Source: Orobanche coerulescens (lineage: Eukaryota; Streptophyta; Magnoliopsida; Lamiales; Orobanchaceae). Taken from it: a stretch of 64,000 bases of DNA. The translations under genes were made by a program, and so were the position numbers. Of this stretch, positions 34,657 through 46,037 are shown in pieces. Numbering within the stretch: the stretch's first letter is position 1; every line of letters starts with the position of its first letter. Under the pieces are notes generated by a model that was not told where the DNA came from, ran no database searches, and was given only the letters and a program-made list of their open reading frames with translations. Location of the stretch: positions 97,080,001 to 97,144,000 of the forward strand of contig CM065803.1 in the NCBI GenBank assembly GCA_033398695.1, in the 5' to 3' direction.

Positions 34657-36480
34657 GACGGATTGAGCCAACACAACAATCACAACAACCAGTCCCGACC
34701 CCGTGAACCTGTGTCACGTGTCACCGTAGGTTCCGTCGAACCCGCACGGTTGGACGTACTGTGTCCTGATTCAATGGACCTGTGCCATGAATCATCGTAG
34801 GCCTCTTCAGACCCGCACGATTGGACCTCAACACCACACACTAAGTTCTGATCCCATGGACCTGTGCCATGAATTCTCGTAGGCCCTGTCGAACCCGCAC
34901 GAGTGAACTTAGCGTTCCAGCACACCACATTCACATTCATATTACATACAACAATGAGCACAGTTAGTTAATCACGTTGATCACCACAAAATCGTACATC
35001 ACACGCACATAACACAATCTCAACACTCTCAACAAAACTATCATCAATCAACGACACACAACCAACATAACACACGTTCGGTACACAATACATTGCACAA
35101 CAGCTACCACGTATACCAATATAACACTATTATCACAAAGCCTTCGAATTGCGGAATACACAACCAATTCAAACGGAACATATTTACGAAGGCAAGCAAA
35201 ATCATTATAAATCTCATACGTGATTATTGGTCGCAAGATACAAGTCGTATAATAAGATACTTGCCTTAATAACCGATACCGAATACCTCGAAGAACACGG
35301 TTCGACCGGGAAGCTTGTACCACGACGAAGACAATGAACGGAAGGGTTCCGACTCGCGTTCTTCACAAGGAATCTGACCCTAACATCATAACATCAATAA
35401 ATTAACGAACGAACGAGGAAGAATAAGCGTAGAACGCTCGGATTCTCTTTGTGACATTTTATCGAACACCTTCAAGGCGTCGATAAGATACTCAATAAAA
35501 CGACAAATCCGTGGCAATCCAACCGAGGAATAACAAGGAATTTGATATAATATAGCTTAACAATCATCAATCCGTCACTATTCTGAGTTAAAACGGATTA
35601 AACGGACAAATCGAACAAAATCCCCAAAACTAGATTTTAAGAAAACTTGCCTTGATTCGGCGGATCGGAGCAAGTTATGGAATGATTAATCGATGTTATG
35701 GACTCATGAACTTCATGGATTTAACACCTAACAACATCCCTCCATGATCATCAAAGCTCCAGCCGCGGAAGAGGATGAAACGAGTGAGAAAAATGATGAA
35801 AAACCCGACTGTCCTGCCATATATATACTGCTGCCGGACACGGTGCAAAGAACGGCCCACACCGGCCGGGTGTCTCGGCCGTGTCTCGGCAGTGCCGCGA
35901 TCCCGCCGACCGGCGCAGACACGGCGCTCGGCGCTGCCAGGCCGTTTCGCCTGTGTCCGCCGCAGCCTCCAGGCACAAAATGAAGAATCACAACGACGAT
36001 CCGAACGACCCCGAAACCCGAACCTGAATTCGAATCGATGATACGATTACGAAGTACTCGCAAATATGAATCTAAGAGCTAAGAGAACACACAATTCCGA
36101 CCACCCGAAGGCTCGAAATTCGACAATGGAAGGTAATTACCCCAAACTTTGGGAAATTATGAAAATGGCCCAAAACGTCCGAAATCACGATACGTGATCG
36201 AATAACCAAACCGAAGTTCACAAAACGTCTAACAAAGTTTAACGGACTTACAGGAAACTCGAAACAGTAATTTCGTACGAGATTCACAAGAATCAAACTC
36301 GAGTGCGGAAAAGTCGTTAAGAAACACGGGACTCAATAAAACAATACCGAAACGAACTCGGATGACAAAAAGTGCAGAATTAATCATTCTCAGAATGATG
36401 AAACGGTACCAAGCGAGTTGTCTAAACAGACCTCCACCGAAAAAAAAAATTACCGGAAATCCGAAATTGCGGATATTACA
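34657..36480 (-). repeat. 5' LTR of the gypsy TR-GAG, outer part
   Basis: Continues the LTR after the copia insertion, matching 24553-26384. TATA box near 35818-35828, GC-rich cassette 35836-35975. Ends GGATATTACA at 36480, followed by target duplication GTAAT. Confidence 0.92.
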
Positions 36481-36485
36481 GTAAT

Positions 36486-37542
36486 GGTGTGGGTATTCTT
36501 TTGTCTAAGGAGCTTAAGGATAACGTCGTGGAAGTGAAGAGGTGTAACAATAGGATTATGTCCGTTAGAGTGGTGGTTGGGGAGAAGGTGGTTAACATGG
36601 TTTGTGCGTATGCCCCTCATGTTGGTTTGGGTGTGCTTGTTAAGGAAGCTTTTTGGGTCTGTTTAGATGAGTTGGTCGGTAGTATTCTGGACGACCAATT
36701 TATTGTTTTGGGGGGCAATTTCAATGGGCACATTGGTGAGGGGGTGGATGGTTACCATAGTTCTCATGGGGGTTTAGGCTTCGGAGTTAGGAATGCAGGA
36801 GGTTCCGCGCTTTGGAGTTTGCCACTGCGCATGAGTTGGTAATTGCTAACTCTGTTTTTCAGAAGAGAGCTGAGCACCTCATCACCTTCGGTAGTGGGGG
36901 GCACAACACGCAAATTGACTACCTTCTTTTGTGCAGTCGTGATGCTAGGGCATGCGTGGACTGCAAGGTGTTCAAGAGCGAGGTATGTGCTTCTCAACAC
37001 AGGCTGCTCGCTATAGATTTATCCATGAGAGGTCGTGTTGTTAGCAGGGATAGAGAAGCTAGACCTAGGATTCTCTGGAAGGATCTGAAGGGTGAGAAGG
37101 CGGCAGAATTCAGGGAGTCTCTGACCCGCGGAGGAGGTTTTTTGCGGAGGGGCGATGCTAACCTTATGTGGATCAGCATGGCCAATTCTATTAGGAGTGT
37201 GGGCGAGAAGGTGGTAGGGGTTCTTCGGGCAGGTCTAGTGGACCTAGGGAGGCATGGTGGTGGAATGAGAAGGTTCAAAAGAAAGTTAAGGCTAAACAAG
37301 CGCTATATAAGGAGCTTTTGTCGGTTAGTGCTGGGGAGGAGAGAATCTTGAAGTTTGTAGATTACAAGGTGGCGAAAACAGAGGCTAGGAAGGCAGTGAC
37401 TAGGGCTAAAGGTGAGGCGTACTAGGAGATGTACAAGCGCCAAGACACCAAAGAAGGATCGAATGCTATTTTTAAACTAGCGAAATCTAGGGAAAGAGGG
37501 CGGCGCAACCTGGGTCCCGTTAAGTTTATTAAGGATGATTTG
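36486..37542 (+). pseudogene. LINE piece 2: endonuclease C-terminus and linker
   Basis: Resumes the frame broken at 23698: NGVGILLSKELKDNVVEVKR, MVCAYAPHVGLG, FIVLGGNFNGHIGEG (GGDFNGH-type motif with D changed to N), and after a frameshift near 36805 TQIDYLLLCSRDARACVDCKV and SQHRLLAIDL (the conserved SQHR/SDH-type catalytic His region). A second frame change near 37260 gives WWNEKVQKKVKAKQALY and a stop in GEAY-stop. The piece ends in VKFIKDDL where the LARD array inserts (target duplication ATTTG, 37538-37542). The order and wording fit plant RTE LINEs. Confidence 0.85.
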
Positions 37543-38040
37543 TGTAATACCCGTAATTTCGATTTCTGATAATTTATTTTTTCGGCGAAAGTCCGTTTTG
37601 ACGACTCACTCATGATCGTTTCGTCATTCCGAGAATGGTTAATTCTGCCCTTTTTGTCATCCGAGTTCGTTTCGGTGTCGTTTTGTTGAGTTCCGTGCTT
37701 TTTGGCGACTTTTCCGCACTTGAGCTCGATTCTTACGAATCTCATTCGAAACTGCTGTTTCGAGTTTCCCGTAAGTCCGTTTAACTTTGTTAGACGTGTT
37801 GTGAACTTTGGTTTGGTTATTCGATCACGTATCGTGACTTTCGGGCGTTTTGGGCCATTTTGTAATTTAGCCAAAGTTGTGGGTATCCGCATTCGTAATT
37901 ATTGTTTTGACCCTTTTCATGGTCGCATGCGATTAATTGTTGCATGGTATTTCTTTTCGGATCGATGTTGTTGTCCGAGAGCATTTCGTCGTGTTCATTT
38001 CGTGCGTTTTTGGGAATTCGAGTCGTCGAGTCTTGGCGGC

Positions 38041-38283
38041 TAGGCACTGGCCGGCCACGTGCGGCAAGGACCTGCCAGGCGCGCACGAGCGTGGCGCACG
38101 AGCTGTGCGCACGAGCTGTGCGCACGATCCGGTACTCATGCGGCCCTGACTGCACACGCACGAGCAAGTGCTCGTGCCCGGTGCTCGTGCGTCCCGGCAG
38201 TTGGCTGACAGTGGGCGCGCACGACCAGGCGCACGACCGGCCGCTCGTGCGTGCCTGCTCGTGCGTCGCTGGGCAGTATATAT
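38041..38283 (+). promoter_or_regulatory. GCGCACGA/TCGTGCGC array and TATA box, LARD LTR1
   Basis: About ten copies in both orientations of GCGCACGA-like words, then CAGTATATATG (TATA at 38277). LTR1 has an extra CGCACGAGCTGTG unit compared with LTR2, which accounts for most of the 15-bp length difference. Confidence 0.65.
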
Positions 38284-40215
38284 GATCGAGCAGACGGGTT
38301 TACACCCATTTTTCTCATCCCTCTCATTTCCTTCCGCGGCTGGGTCTTGGAGTACGTGATTAGATGTTGTTTATCTATCAATCCACGAAGTTCTTGAGCT
38401 TCTAACATCAATCAATCATTTTATATCATCCTTTGATCCAACGAATCAAGGTAATCTTTCTTAGAACCCCAGTTTCTTAAATTTTGGGGGTTTTGGGTTT
38501 TTGTCCGATTCGTTCCGTATTGTTGATTAATCTATGATGGGTATGATTAATCTTAGTATTATTCATGTGGTTAACAACATCTAATCCTTTTTTTTCGTCG
38601 AATCAAGGTATTTTGACTTGAACCCTTGTTTTTGAAGATTTTGGGGATTTTCCTTTTGATTTCAATTCCAATCTATTTTTGTTCAATTAATTATTGTATA
38701 AACGTTGTTTTGAACATGTTTTACGGATTGGATACTCATATCTTTGATTCGTTCGACCCAAGGGGTGATTTATTTGTTCTTGGAGGGTCTCGAACATTTA
38801 ATTTTCGATTAAATGCTCGAATGAGTTCCCTTCGATAGTTTGTTGGGATTTCCGTTGTTTTCGGCCTTGATTCTCGTCGTAATCATGTTTTATTGTTCCT
38901 TACGGAGGATTATAGGTGCTCGATGATTCCGATGTTGAATTCCGTTGGTGATCGATGATTCGTGTGGTGTTATTCTCGTAGTAGTTGCGGTGTTATCGCA
39001 TTCTTGATAGTGTTCGGGAGTTCGGGGCCGTTCGGCCGTATTTCATCCGTCGTCTTGTTGCGATCGTGGTTTCGAGGCAAGTACCTTGTTCATACATTTC
39101 TTATTTTGTGGATATGATGATCGGTGATCGTCTTGGTGTGTTTGTTTGGTTGTTTGAATTGAAGTTTCAAAAGATTTCGGTTTGGCCTCGTTAAAGGCTC
39201 TCTTTCAAAACGCGTGTGTGTTTTGTGAACGGTGTGTTTTGGGAATTGATTATGATTTGCTTATTTTGAACATTGAAGGCTTTTATGATATCCCTGTTGT
39301 TTAAAGTTATGGAATCGTGTATTCCGTGTTTAATCTTGTTATTGTGTTTTGAAGAGTTTGATAATGGTGTCGGATAAGTGGCCATCTCTAGTAAGTATTC
39401 TTGATGAACTTACATTCTTAGCATATTAGTATTGCATGAGTAACGTGTGTGTGTGTGTGTATGCTCACTACGGGTAAGATCCGACGGGGTCTCGGTAGGG
39501 CTCCACGAAGCTGTGGAACCGTGAGTTTGCTTTTAACCACTACCGGTTAGATCTGACGGGGTCTCGGTAGGGGTCCACGAAGCTGTGGGTCCGCAGTTAA
39601 TTGTGGTGCATTTTACAATGTGATTTGGATTATTGGTATTTCCGGAAATGAGTGCTTTTGAATGGTTTTCATGATTGCATGCATCGACTAAGTGTGTAAG
39701 AGGTAAGTTGTTCGTTTGGCTTACTTAGCTAGGATGGCACTAGAGTATTTTGTTGTTTGTGTTAAATACTTTAATTGTGGATTTTGATGTTGGAAAACGA
39801 ACCTTGTTGTCGTTCCAGTGTACTGTGAGTTGATGAGATTTGGGGCTAAAATCCCAACGGTTTTGTAGAGGTTTATTGTGAGTTGATGAAATTTGGGGCT
39901 AAAATCCCAACGGTTTTGTAAAGGTCATTTTACGGAAAGTAAACCTTTGGGGCGGTGACCCCTTTCGTCTTTTGGGTTTTGAAAAGTAGGATTTGATGAA
40001 TCCTAAATTGTTTTATATTAAAATTCTCGATGGCATTTTAAACCATTTTATAAATTGTTTCCCCTGATTTGTGATCTTTCGGTTTTGGAATGTTTTTCTC
40101 AAACTCTTGCCTCGGGAAGTACTTTTCATTTCGTTTGGATCTTTGAGGATTCCTGGTTATTGTTATTCGTGGAATGTGAATTGTATGACTCGTATTTTGC
40201 ACTTTGTTCTTGCAG

Positions 40216-40260
40216 TAGCAAAACAGTGGAGTTTTGCTAACCCCCGAGTATTCGGGGGGT
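40216..40260 (+). other. hairpin pair in LARD LTR1
   Basis: TAGCAAAAC / GTTTTGCTA (9-bp stem, loop AGTGGA), then CCCCCGA-GTAT-TCGGGGG. Compared with the TR-GAG, the fourth pair is C-G instead of T-A, so pairing is kept. Confidence 0.7.
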
Positions 40261-40617
40261 GGATGTCTGTTTTTGCATTCAGGTTTTGGAGCATAGCACA
40301 GGGTCAGCATGAAGGATGATGAAAGATGACCGATACTAATCACACGAGGACCTGTTGATGTCGTATTGGTTTAGTTGTATTTTATTTTCCACTGCAGTAT
40401 TCTTTTCCCATTGTACGGGAGTGTGTTGTATTCGACCCCTGCGTGGGCTTGTATTGTAATCGAGTTGTATATTTTTATTGAAAGGCCAAATCGGTCTACT
40501 GAGTCATTTTAGACTTAAAGGCATTGTCGAGATGTTTCATATTGTTACTAGCCGGGTAGATCCTTGAGGAAAGGTTCTACGGAGTGTAATATCCCTGAGC
40601 GGATTGGGGGTGTTAAA

Positions 40618-42977
40618 TAGATGGTATCGGAGCTTAGGTTGTGGAAACCTAGGCTGTCGGGTCAAGTTGTGTCTGTTGAGTTTTGTCTCGTTGGATTTTG
40701 TCTGACTGAGTCGTGTCGCGATGCGTCGTCTGAGTTTGTTGGTCGTGATTAGTATCGTGGGGTGATCATCATCTTCGTGCGACCTGTGGATGTAAGTCTC
40801 CTTTCTTTGTGTTGTGCCTCGTGTGACACGAGCTATTTTTATGATTATTTGTTAAGTGACGGAATCCTCTTATGGATTTTGATTTCTTGATATGCGGTTA
40901 TTTGACCCTCATACTTCGTTCATATGAGGAGTAGTGTTGCTGGATTGTGCATGTTTGACTTTATTTCTTTTATCCACTGCGTGAGTTCTTTTGTAATGGC
41001 TTTTGGTATTTTACCGACTGAGTTCTATTTCAAAAACCGATTCCCTTAACCGAGTTTGTGGCATTATGGCCTTGATCGTTTTGGCGAAATTCTTATGACG
41101 GTATTTAGTATTTTGTAAATGGCTTTTGTAAGTTTTTGAAATATTACCGTCATCAGCCTTTTTGACATTTTTGTAAATGGTTTTTAGCTTGGTGAGTTCC
41201 GGCGCGGGACCCACGGCGCTATAATGTTTTGTGTAATTACCTGAAATTTTTGGGCATTCTAGCTCATTGAATTATCTTTGAAAACCTTGAGTATCTTAGA
41301 AAATAACTTTTGAGATGTACTTTTAAAATGAATTATTTTCTCGTGGTACATCCAAGGTGCCACAATATGTTTCAAAATTCTTCTACCTCGAGGACCAAAA
41401 TGTTTTGCGATATTTTCAATGTTTTAGAAACACTTTTACTTAGACCCGAGGGTCGAATATTCTGAAAGTTTTCACTAAGAGAAAGTGTCCTCATTTTTAT
41501 CAAATGCGAAATGGTTCACCAAAGTCTCGATAACGATGTTTCACGTTTGTACTTTTTTTGAAAGGTGATACTCAAGATCAACCGGTGTTCTTCTAAATTA
41601 TTTTCAAAATGAGGTTTTCATTTTTAAAACCTATCCATTCCCGTTTGAGGGCTGGGTATGTATGTATGATATTAGCGTTGTCATTATGATGTTTGCTCCT
41701 GAGTATGATTGAATTGGCGGTGTGAGCGTTGAGTCGTTTTCCACACATTTGTTGTGTTAGCCCTCTGTGAGAGGTGGGATGTTGGTGTTGAATGTTGACG
41801 CCTCGTAGTGATTTCTGCGTTGTCGCGCATGTGCGAGCTGTTAGAGCTTGGTTTGGTATGACCATGTGCATCGGTGATTGTTCCGTTATGTGTCGGTTGT
41901 TTAATGTCTTGTTACCTTGCTCCCGTTTTTGTGAATTTCGTGGACGAGGTCGAAGGTAATACCCGTACTATTTTGACTTCTATATTTTCTCTCTCTCCAG
42001 TCTATCGATTCGCTCATGTTCGTTGATACTTTATGAACTTGTTCTGTATTTCGGTTTCATCGTCCGAACGAGCTGTGATCTAGTTGTGGGTCAATCTGGT
42101 TATCGCTGTGACTTTTCGAGTTCGGTTCGATTCTTGTGAACCTTGTTCGGAAGTGACATCATTTGGTTCTATTAGTTCTTTTATTCGAAGTGGATCGGAT
42201 TTGGAACTCTTGTGTTTTCAACTCTGTCGACTCGTTTATGCTCGTTAACATTTTCTGAGCTTGCCCTGTCCCTTGCTTTTGTTGATCGAACGAGGGTGGT
42301 ATTGTTTCGGAATAACTCGTTTGTCGTTGTGACTTTTCAATTGCTATTCCCTTTCCTGTGGATCTTATGGGAATGCACATCTTGTTTTTTTCACCGGATC
42401 ATATATTGTCTCGAGCCGAGACGTGAACCTGGGAGTTGTTGTTTGAATTTTATCGTTCTTCGTGATTCGAACATGATTGTTCGATTTTTGTTGTCTCGAT
42501 TGTTTGATTGTTCGGCTTTTGATCTCATTTCGTCATTATTAAACGTTCAGGCTCCTTCGTAATTCCCTTAAGTTCGGAAAATTAGTCTCGTTTTCGATCT
42601 TCCATACCTTGGGCGGTGGAATTCCGTATTTGTTCAGCGATTGGCTCGTGTTTTGATTGATTTACCGTGGGGTTGGTCAATCATATTGATTTTCGTTCGT
42701 TTTGTTTTGTGATTGTTCGGATTATCGACTCGATTGTATTATCTGTTTGATGACGTTTATCACTTGTTGATTTTATTATGTCTCTACTGGCGGCGTTGTG
42801 TTAGCCGTCGTGGAGCGTGTTTTCACGCCGTATATTCCTTTGCTTTGCTTGTAACATTTCGCCGATGGGCGTAAGTTACGCGTTTCTTGTGTATCTCGTT
42901 GAGTTTTCCTGGCGGGATATTGCTTCTCCCTACTTGTTTTAAGTTTCGGGACGAAACTTCTTTTAAGGAGGGTAGTG
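40618..42977 (+). other. LARD internal region 1 (non-coding)
   Basis: Primer site TGGTATCGGAGCTTAGG at 40622-40638. The donor-like CTGTGGATGTAAGTCTCC is at 40784-40801. An LTR-end-like GGGACCCACGGCGCTATAATG is near 41206-41226. The inverted repeat AAGTTTCG/CGAAACTT (42941-42959) and the polypurine tract TTTTAAGGAGGGTAGTG (42961-42977) end it. No gag or pol trace is seen; the longest open frames (for example 42212-42562) have no recognisable motif. Confidence 0.75.
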
Positions 42978-45900
42978 TGTAATACCCGTAATTTCGATTT
43001 CCGGTAATTTCTTTTTTTTCGGTGAAAGTCCGTTTTGACGACTTGCTGATGACCGTTTCGTCATTCCGAGAATGGTTAATTCTGCACTTTTTGTCATCCG
43101 AGTTCGTTTCGGTGTCGTTTTGTTGAGTTCCGTGCTTTTTGGCGACTTTTCCGCACTTGAGCTCGATTCTTGCGAATCTCATTCGAAACTGCTGTTTCGA
43201 GTTTCCCGTCAGTCCGTTTAACTTTGTTAGACGTGTTGTGAACTTCGGTTTGGTTATTCAATCACGTATCGTGATTTTAGGGCATTTTGGGCCATTTTGT
43301 AATTTAGCCAAAGTTGTGGGTATCCGCATTCGTAATTGTTGTTTTGACCCTTTTCATGGTCACGTGCGATTAATTGTTGCATGGTATTTCTTTTCGGATC
43401 GATGTTGTTGTTCGAGAGCATTTCGTCGTGTTCGTTTCGTGCGTTTTTGGGAATTCGAGTCGTCGAGTCTTGACGGCTAGGCACTGGCCGGCCACGTGCG
43501 GCAGGGACCTGCCAGGCGCGCACCAACGTGGCGCACGATCTGGGCGCACGATCCGGTGCTCGTGCGGCCCTGACTGCACATGCACGAGCAAGTGCTCGTG
43601 CCCGGTGCTCGTGCGTCCCAGCAGTTGGCTGACAGTGGGCGCGCATGACCAGGCACACGACCGGCCGCTCGTGCGTGCCTGCTCGTGCGTCGCTGGGCAG
43701 TATATATGATCGAGCAGATGGGTTTACACCCATTTTTCTCATCCCTCTAATTTCCTTCCGCGGCTGGGGCTTGGAGTATGTGATTAGATGTTGTTTATCT
43801 ATCAATCCACGAAGTTCTTGAGTTTCTAACATCAATCAATCATCCTATATCATCATGTGATCCAGCGAATCAAGGTAATCTTTCTTAGAACCCTAGTTTC
43901 TTGAATTTTGGGGTTTATGGGTTTTTGTCCGATTCGTTCCGTATTGTTGATTAATTCATGATGGGTATGATTAATCTTAGTATTATTGATGTGGTTAACA
44001 ACATCTAATCCTTGTTTTTCGTCGAATGAAGGTATTTTGACTTGAACCCTTGTTTTTGAAGATTTTGGGGATTTTCCTTTTGACTTCAATTCCAATCCAT
44101 TTTTGTTCAATTAATTGTTGTATAAACGTTGTTCTGAACATGTTCTACAGATTGGATACTCGTATCTTTGATTCGTTCGACCCGAGGGGTGATTTCTTTG
44201 TTCTTGGAGGGTCTCGAACATTTAATGTTCGATTAAATGCTCGAATGAGTTCCCTTCGATAGTTTGTTGGGATTTCCGTTGTTTTCGGCCTTGATTCTCG
44301 TCGTAATCATGTTTTATTGTTCCTTACGGAGGTTTATAGGTGCTCGATGATTCCGATGTTGAATTCCGTTGGTGATTGATGATTCGTGTGGTGTTATTCT
44401 CGTAGTAGTTGCGGTGTTATCGCGTTCTTGATAGTGTTCGGGAGTTCGGGGCCGTTCAACCGTATTTCATCCGTCGTCTTGTTGCGATCATGGTTTCGAG
44501 GCAAGTACCTTGTTCATACATTTCTTATTTTGTGGATATGATGATCGGTGATCATCTTGGTGTGTTTGTTTGGTTATTTGAATTGAAGTTTCAAAATATT
44601 TCAGTTTGGCCTCGTTAAAGGCTCTCTTTCAAAATGCGTGTGTGTTTTGTGAACGGTGTGTTTTGGGAATTGATTATGATTTGATTATTTTGAACGTTGA
44701 AGGCTTTGATGATATCCCTGTTGTTTAAAGTTATGGAATCGTGTATTCCGTGTTTAATCTTGTTATTGTGTTTTGAAGAGTTTGATAATGGTGTCGGATA
44801 AGTGGCCATCTCTAGTAAGTATTCTTGATGAACTTACATTCTTAGCATATTAGTATTGCATGAGTAACGTGTGTGTGTGTATGCTCACTACGGGTTAGAT
44901 CCGACGGGGTCTCGGTAGGGCTCCACGAAGCTGTGGAACCGCGAGTTTGCTTTTAACCACTATGGGTTAGATCCGACGGGGTCTCGGTATGGGTCCACGA
45001 AGCTGTGGGTCCGCGGTTAATTGTGGTGTATTTTACAATGTGATTTGGATTATTGGCATTTCCGGAAATGAGTGCTTTTGAATGGTTTTCATGATTGCAT
45101 GCATCGACTAAGTGTGTAAGAGGTAAGTTGTTCGTTTGGCTTACTTGGCTAGGATGGCACTAGAGTATTTTGTTGTTTGTGTTAAATCCTTTAATTGTGG
45201 ATTTTAATATTGGAAAACGAACCTTGTTGTCGTTCTCGTGTACTGTGAGTTGATGAGATTTGGGGCTAAAATCCCAATAGTTTTGTAGAGGTTTATTGTG
45301 AGTTGATGAAATTTGCGGCTAAAATCCCAACGGTTTTGTAAAGGTCATTTTACGGAAAGTAAACCTTTGGGGTGGTGACCCCTTTCGTCTTTTGGGTTTT
45401 GAAAAGTAGGATTTGATGAATCCTAAATTGTTTTCTATTAAAACTCTCAATGGCATTTTAAACCACTTTATAAATTGTTTCCCCTGATTTGTGATCTTTC
45501 GGTTTTGGAATGTTTTTCTCAAACTCTTGCCTCGGGAAGTACTTTTTGTTTCGTTTGGATCTTTGAGGATTCCTGGTTATTGTTATTCGTGGAATGTGAA
45601 TTGTATGACTCGTATTTTGCACTTTGTTCTTGCAGTAGCAAAACAGTGGAGTTTTGCTAACCCCCGAGTATTCGGGGGGTGGATGTCTGTTTTTGCATTC
45701 AGGTTTTGGAGCATAGCACAGGGTCGGCATGAAGGATGATGAAAGATGACCGATAATAATCACACGAGGACCTATTGATGTCGTATTAGTTTAGTTGTAT
45801 TTTATTTTCCGCTGCAGTATTCTTTTCCCGTTGTACGGGAGTGTGTTGTATTCGACCCCTGCATGGGCTTGTATTGTAATCGAGTTGTATGTTTTTATTG

Positions 45901-46037
45901 AAATGCCAAATCGGTCTACTGAGTCATTTTAACCTTAAAGGCATTGTCGAGATGTTTCATGTTGTTACTAGCCTGGTAGATCCTTGAGGAAAGGTTCTAC
46001 GGCGTGTAATATCCCTGAGCGGATTGGGGGTGTTACA
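42978..46037 (+). repeat. LARD LTR2 (3060 bp)
   Basis: Ends TGTAATACCC and GTGTTACA. GC-rich array 43481-43700, TATA 43701-43707, hairpin pair 45636-45680. Confidence 0.92.
43481..43707 (+). promoter_or_regulatory. GC-rich array and TATA box, LARD LTR2
   Basis: Same arrangement as in LTR1 with one repeat unit fewer and several changes in the motif (GCGCACCAACG for GCGCACGAGCG). Confidence 0.65.

Larger units (their letters stand above)
23699..36480 (-). mobile_element. gypsy TR-GAG: LTR retrotransposon coding only for Gag, split by a copia TR-GAG
   Basis: Minus strand. 5' LTR = 36480-34657 plus 30256-29403; primer site 29398-29381; leader; gag 28049-26952; polypurine tract 26401-26385; 3' LTR 26384-23699. 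Perfect 5-bp target duplication GTAAT at 23694-23698 and 36481-36485. The internal region is only 3.0 kb and has no protease, RT, RNase H or integrase, so it needs a partner for transposition. The layout fits the TR-GAG class described in plants. It sits inside a LINE endonuclease reading frame. Confidence 0.88.
37543..40617 (+). repeat. LARD LTR1 (3075 bp)
   Basis: Starts TGTAATACCCGTAATTTCG and ends GGGGGTGTTAAA (terminal CA changed to AA). GC-rich array 38041-38276, TATA box 38277-38283, two stem-loop repeats 39466-39600, hairpin pair 40216-40260. Open frames in it are seen on both strands and are not credible genes. Confidence 0.92.

Noticed and set aside
37702..38043. 113-codon open frame repeated at 43139-43480 (MATFPHLSSIL...)
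   Set aside because: It is seen twice only because the two LARD LTRs are copies. It lies across the promoter region, has overlapping open frames on the other strand and no known motif.
38041..38283. CpG-rich island as a host gene promoter
   Set aside because: It lies inside an LTR, is repeated in LTR2, and no host gene follows.
42212..42562. 116-codon open frame in the LARD internal region, repeated at 47632-47955
   Set aside because: The second copy ends at a different place and the differences do not respect codon positions. No motif; probably chance.
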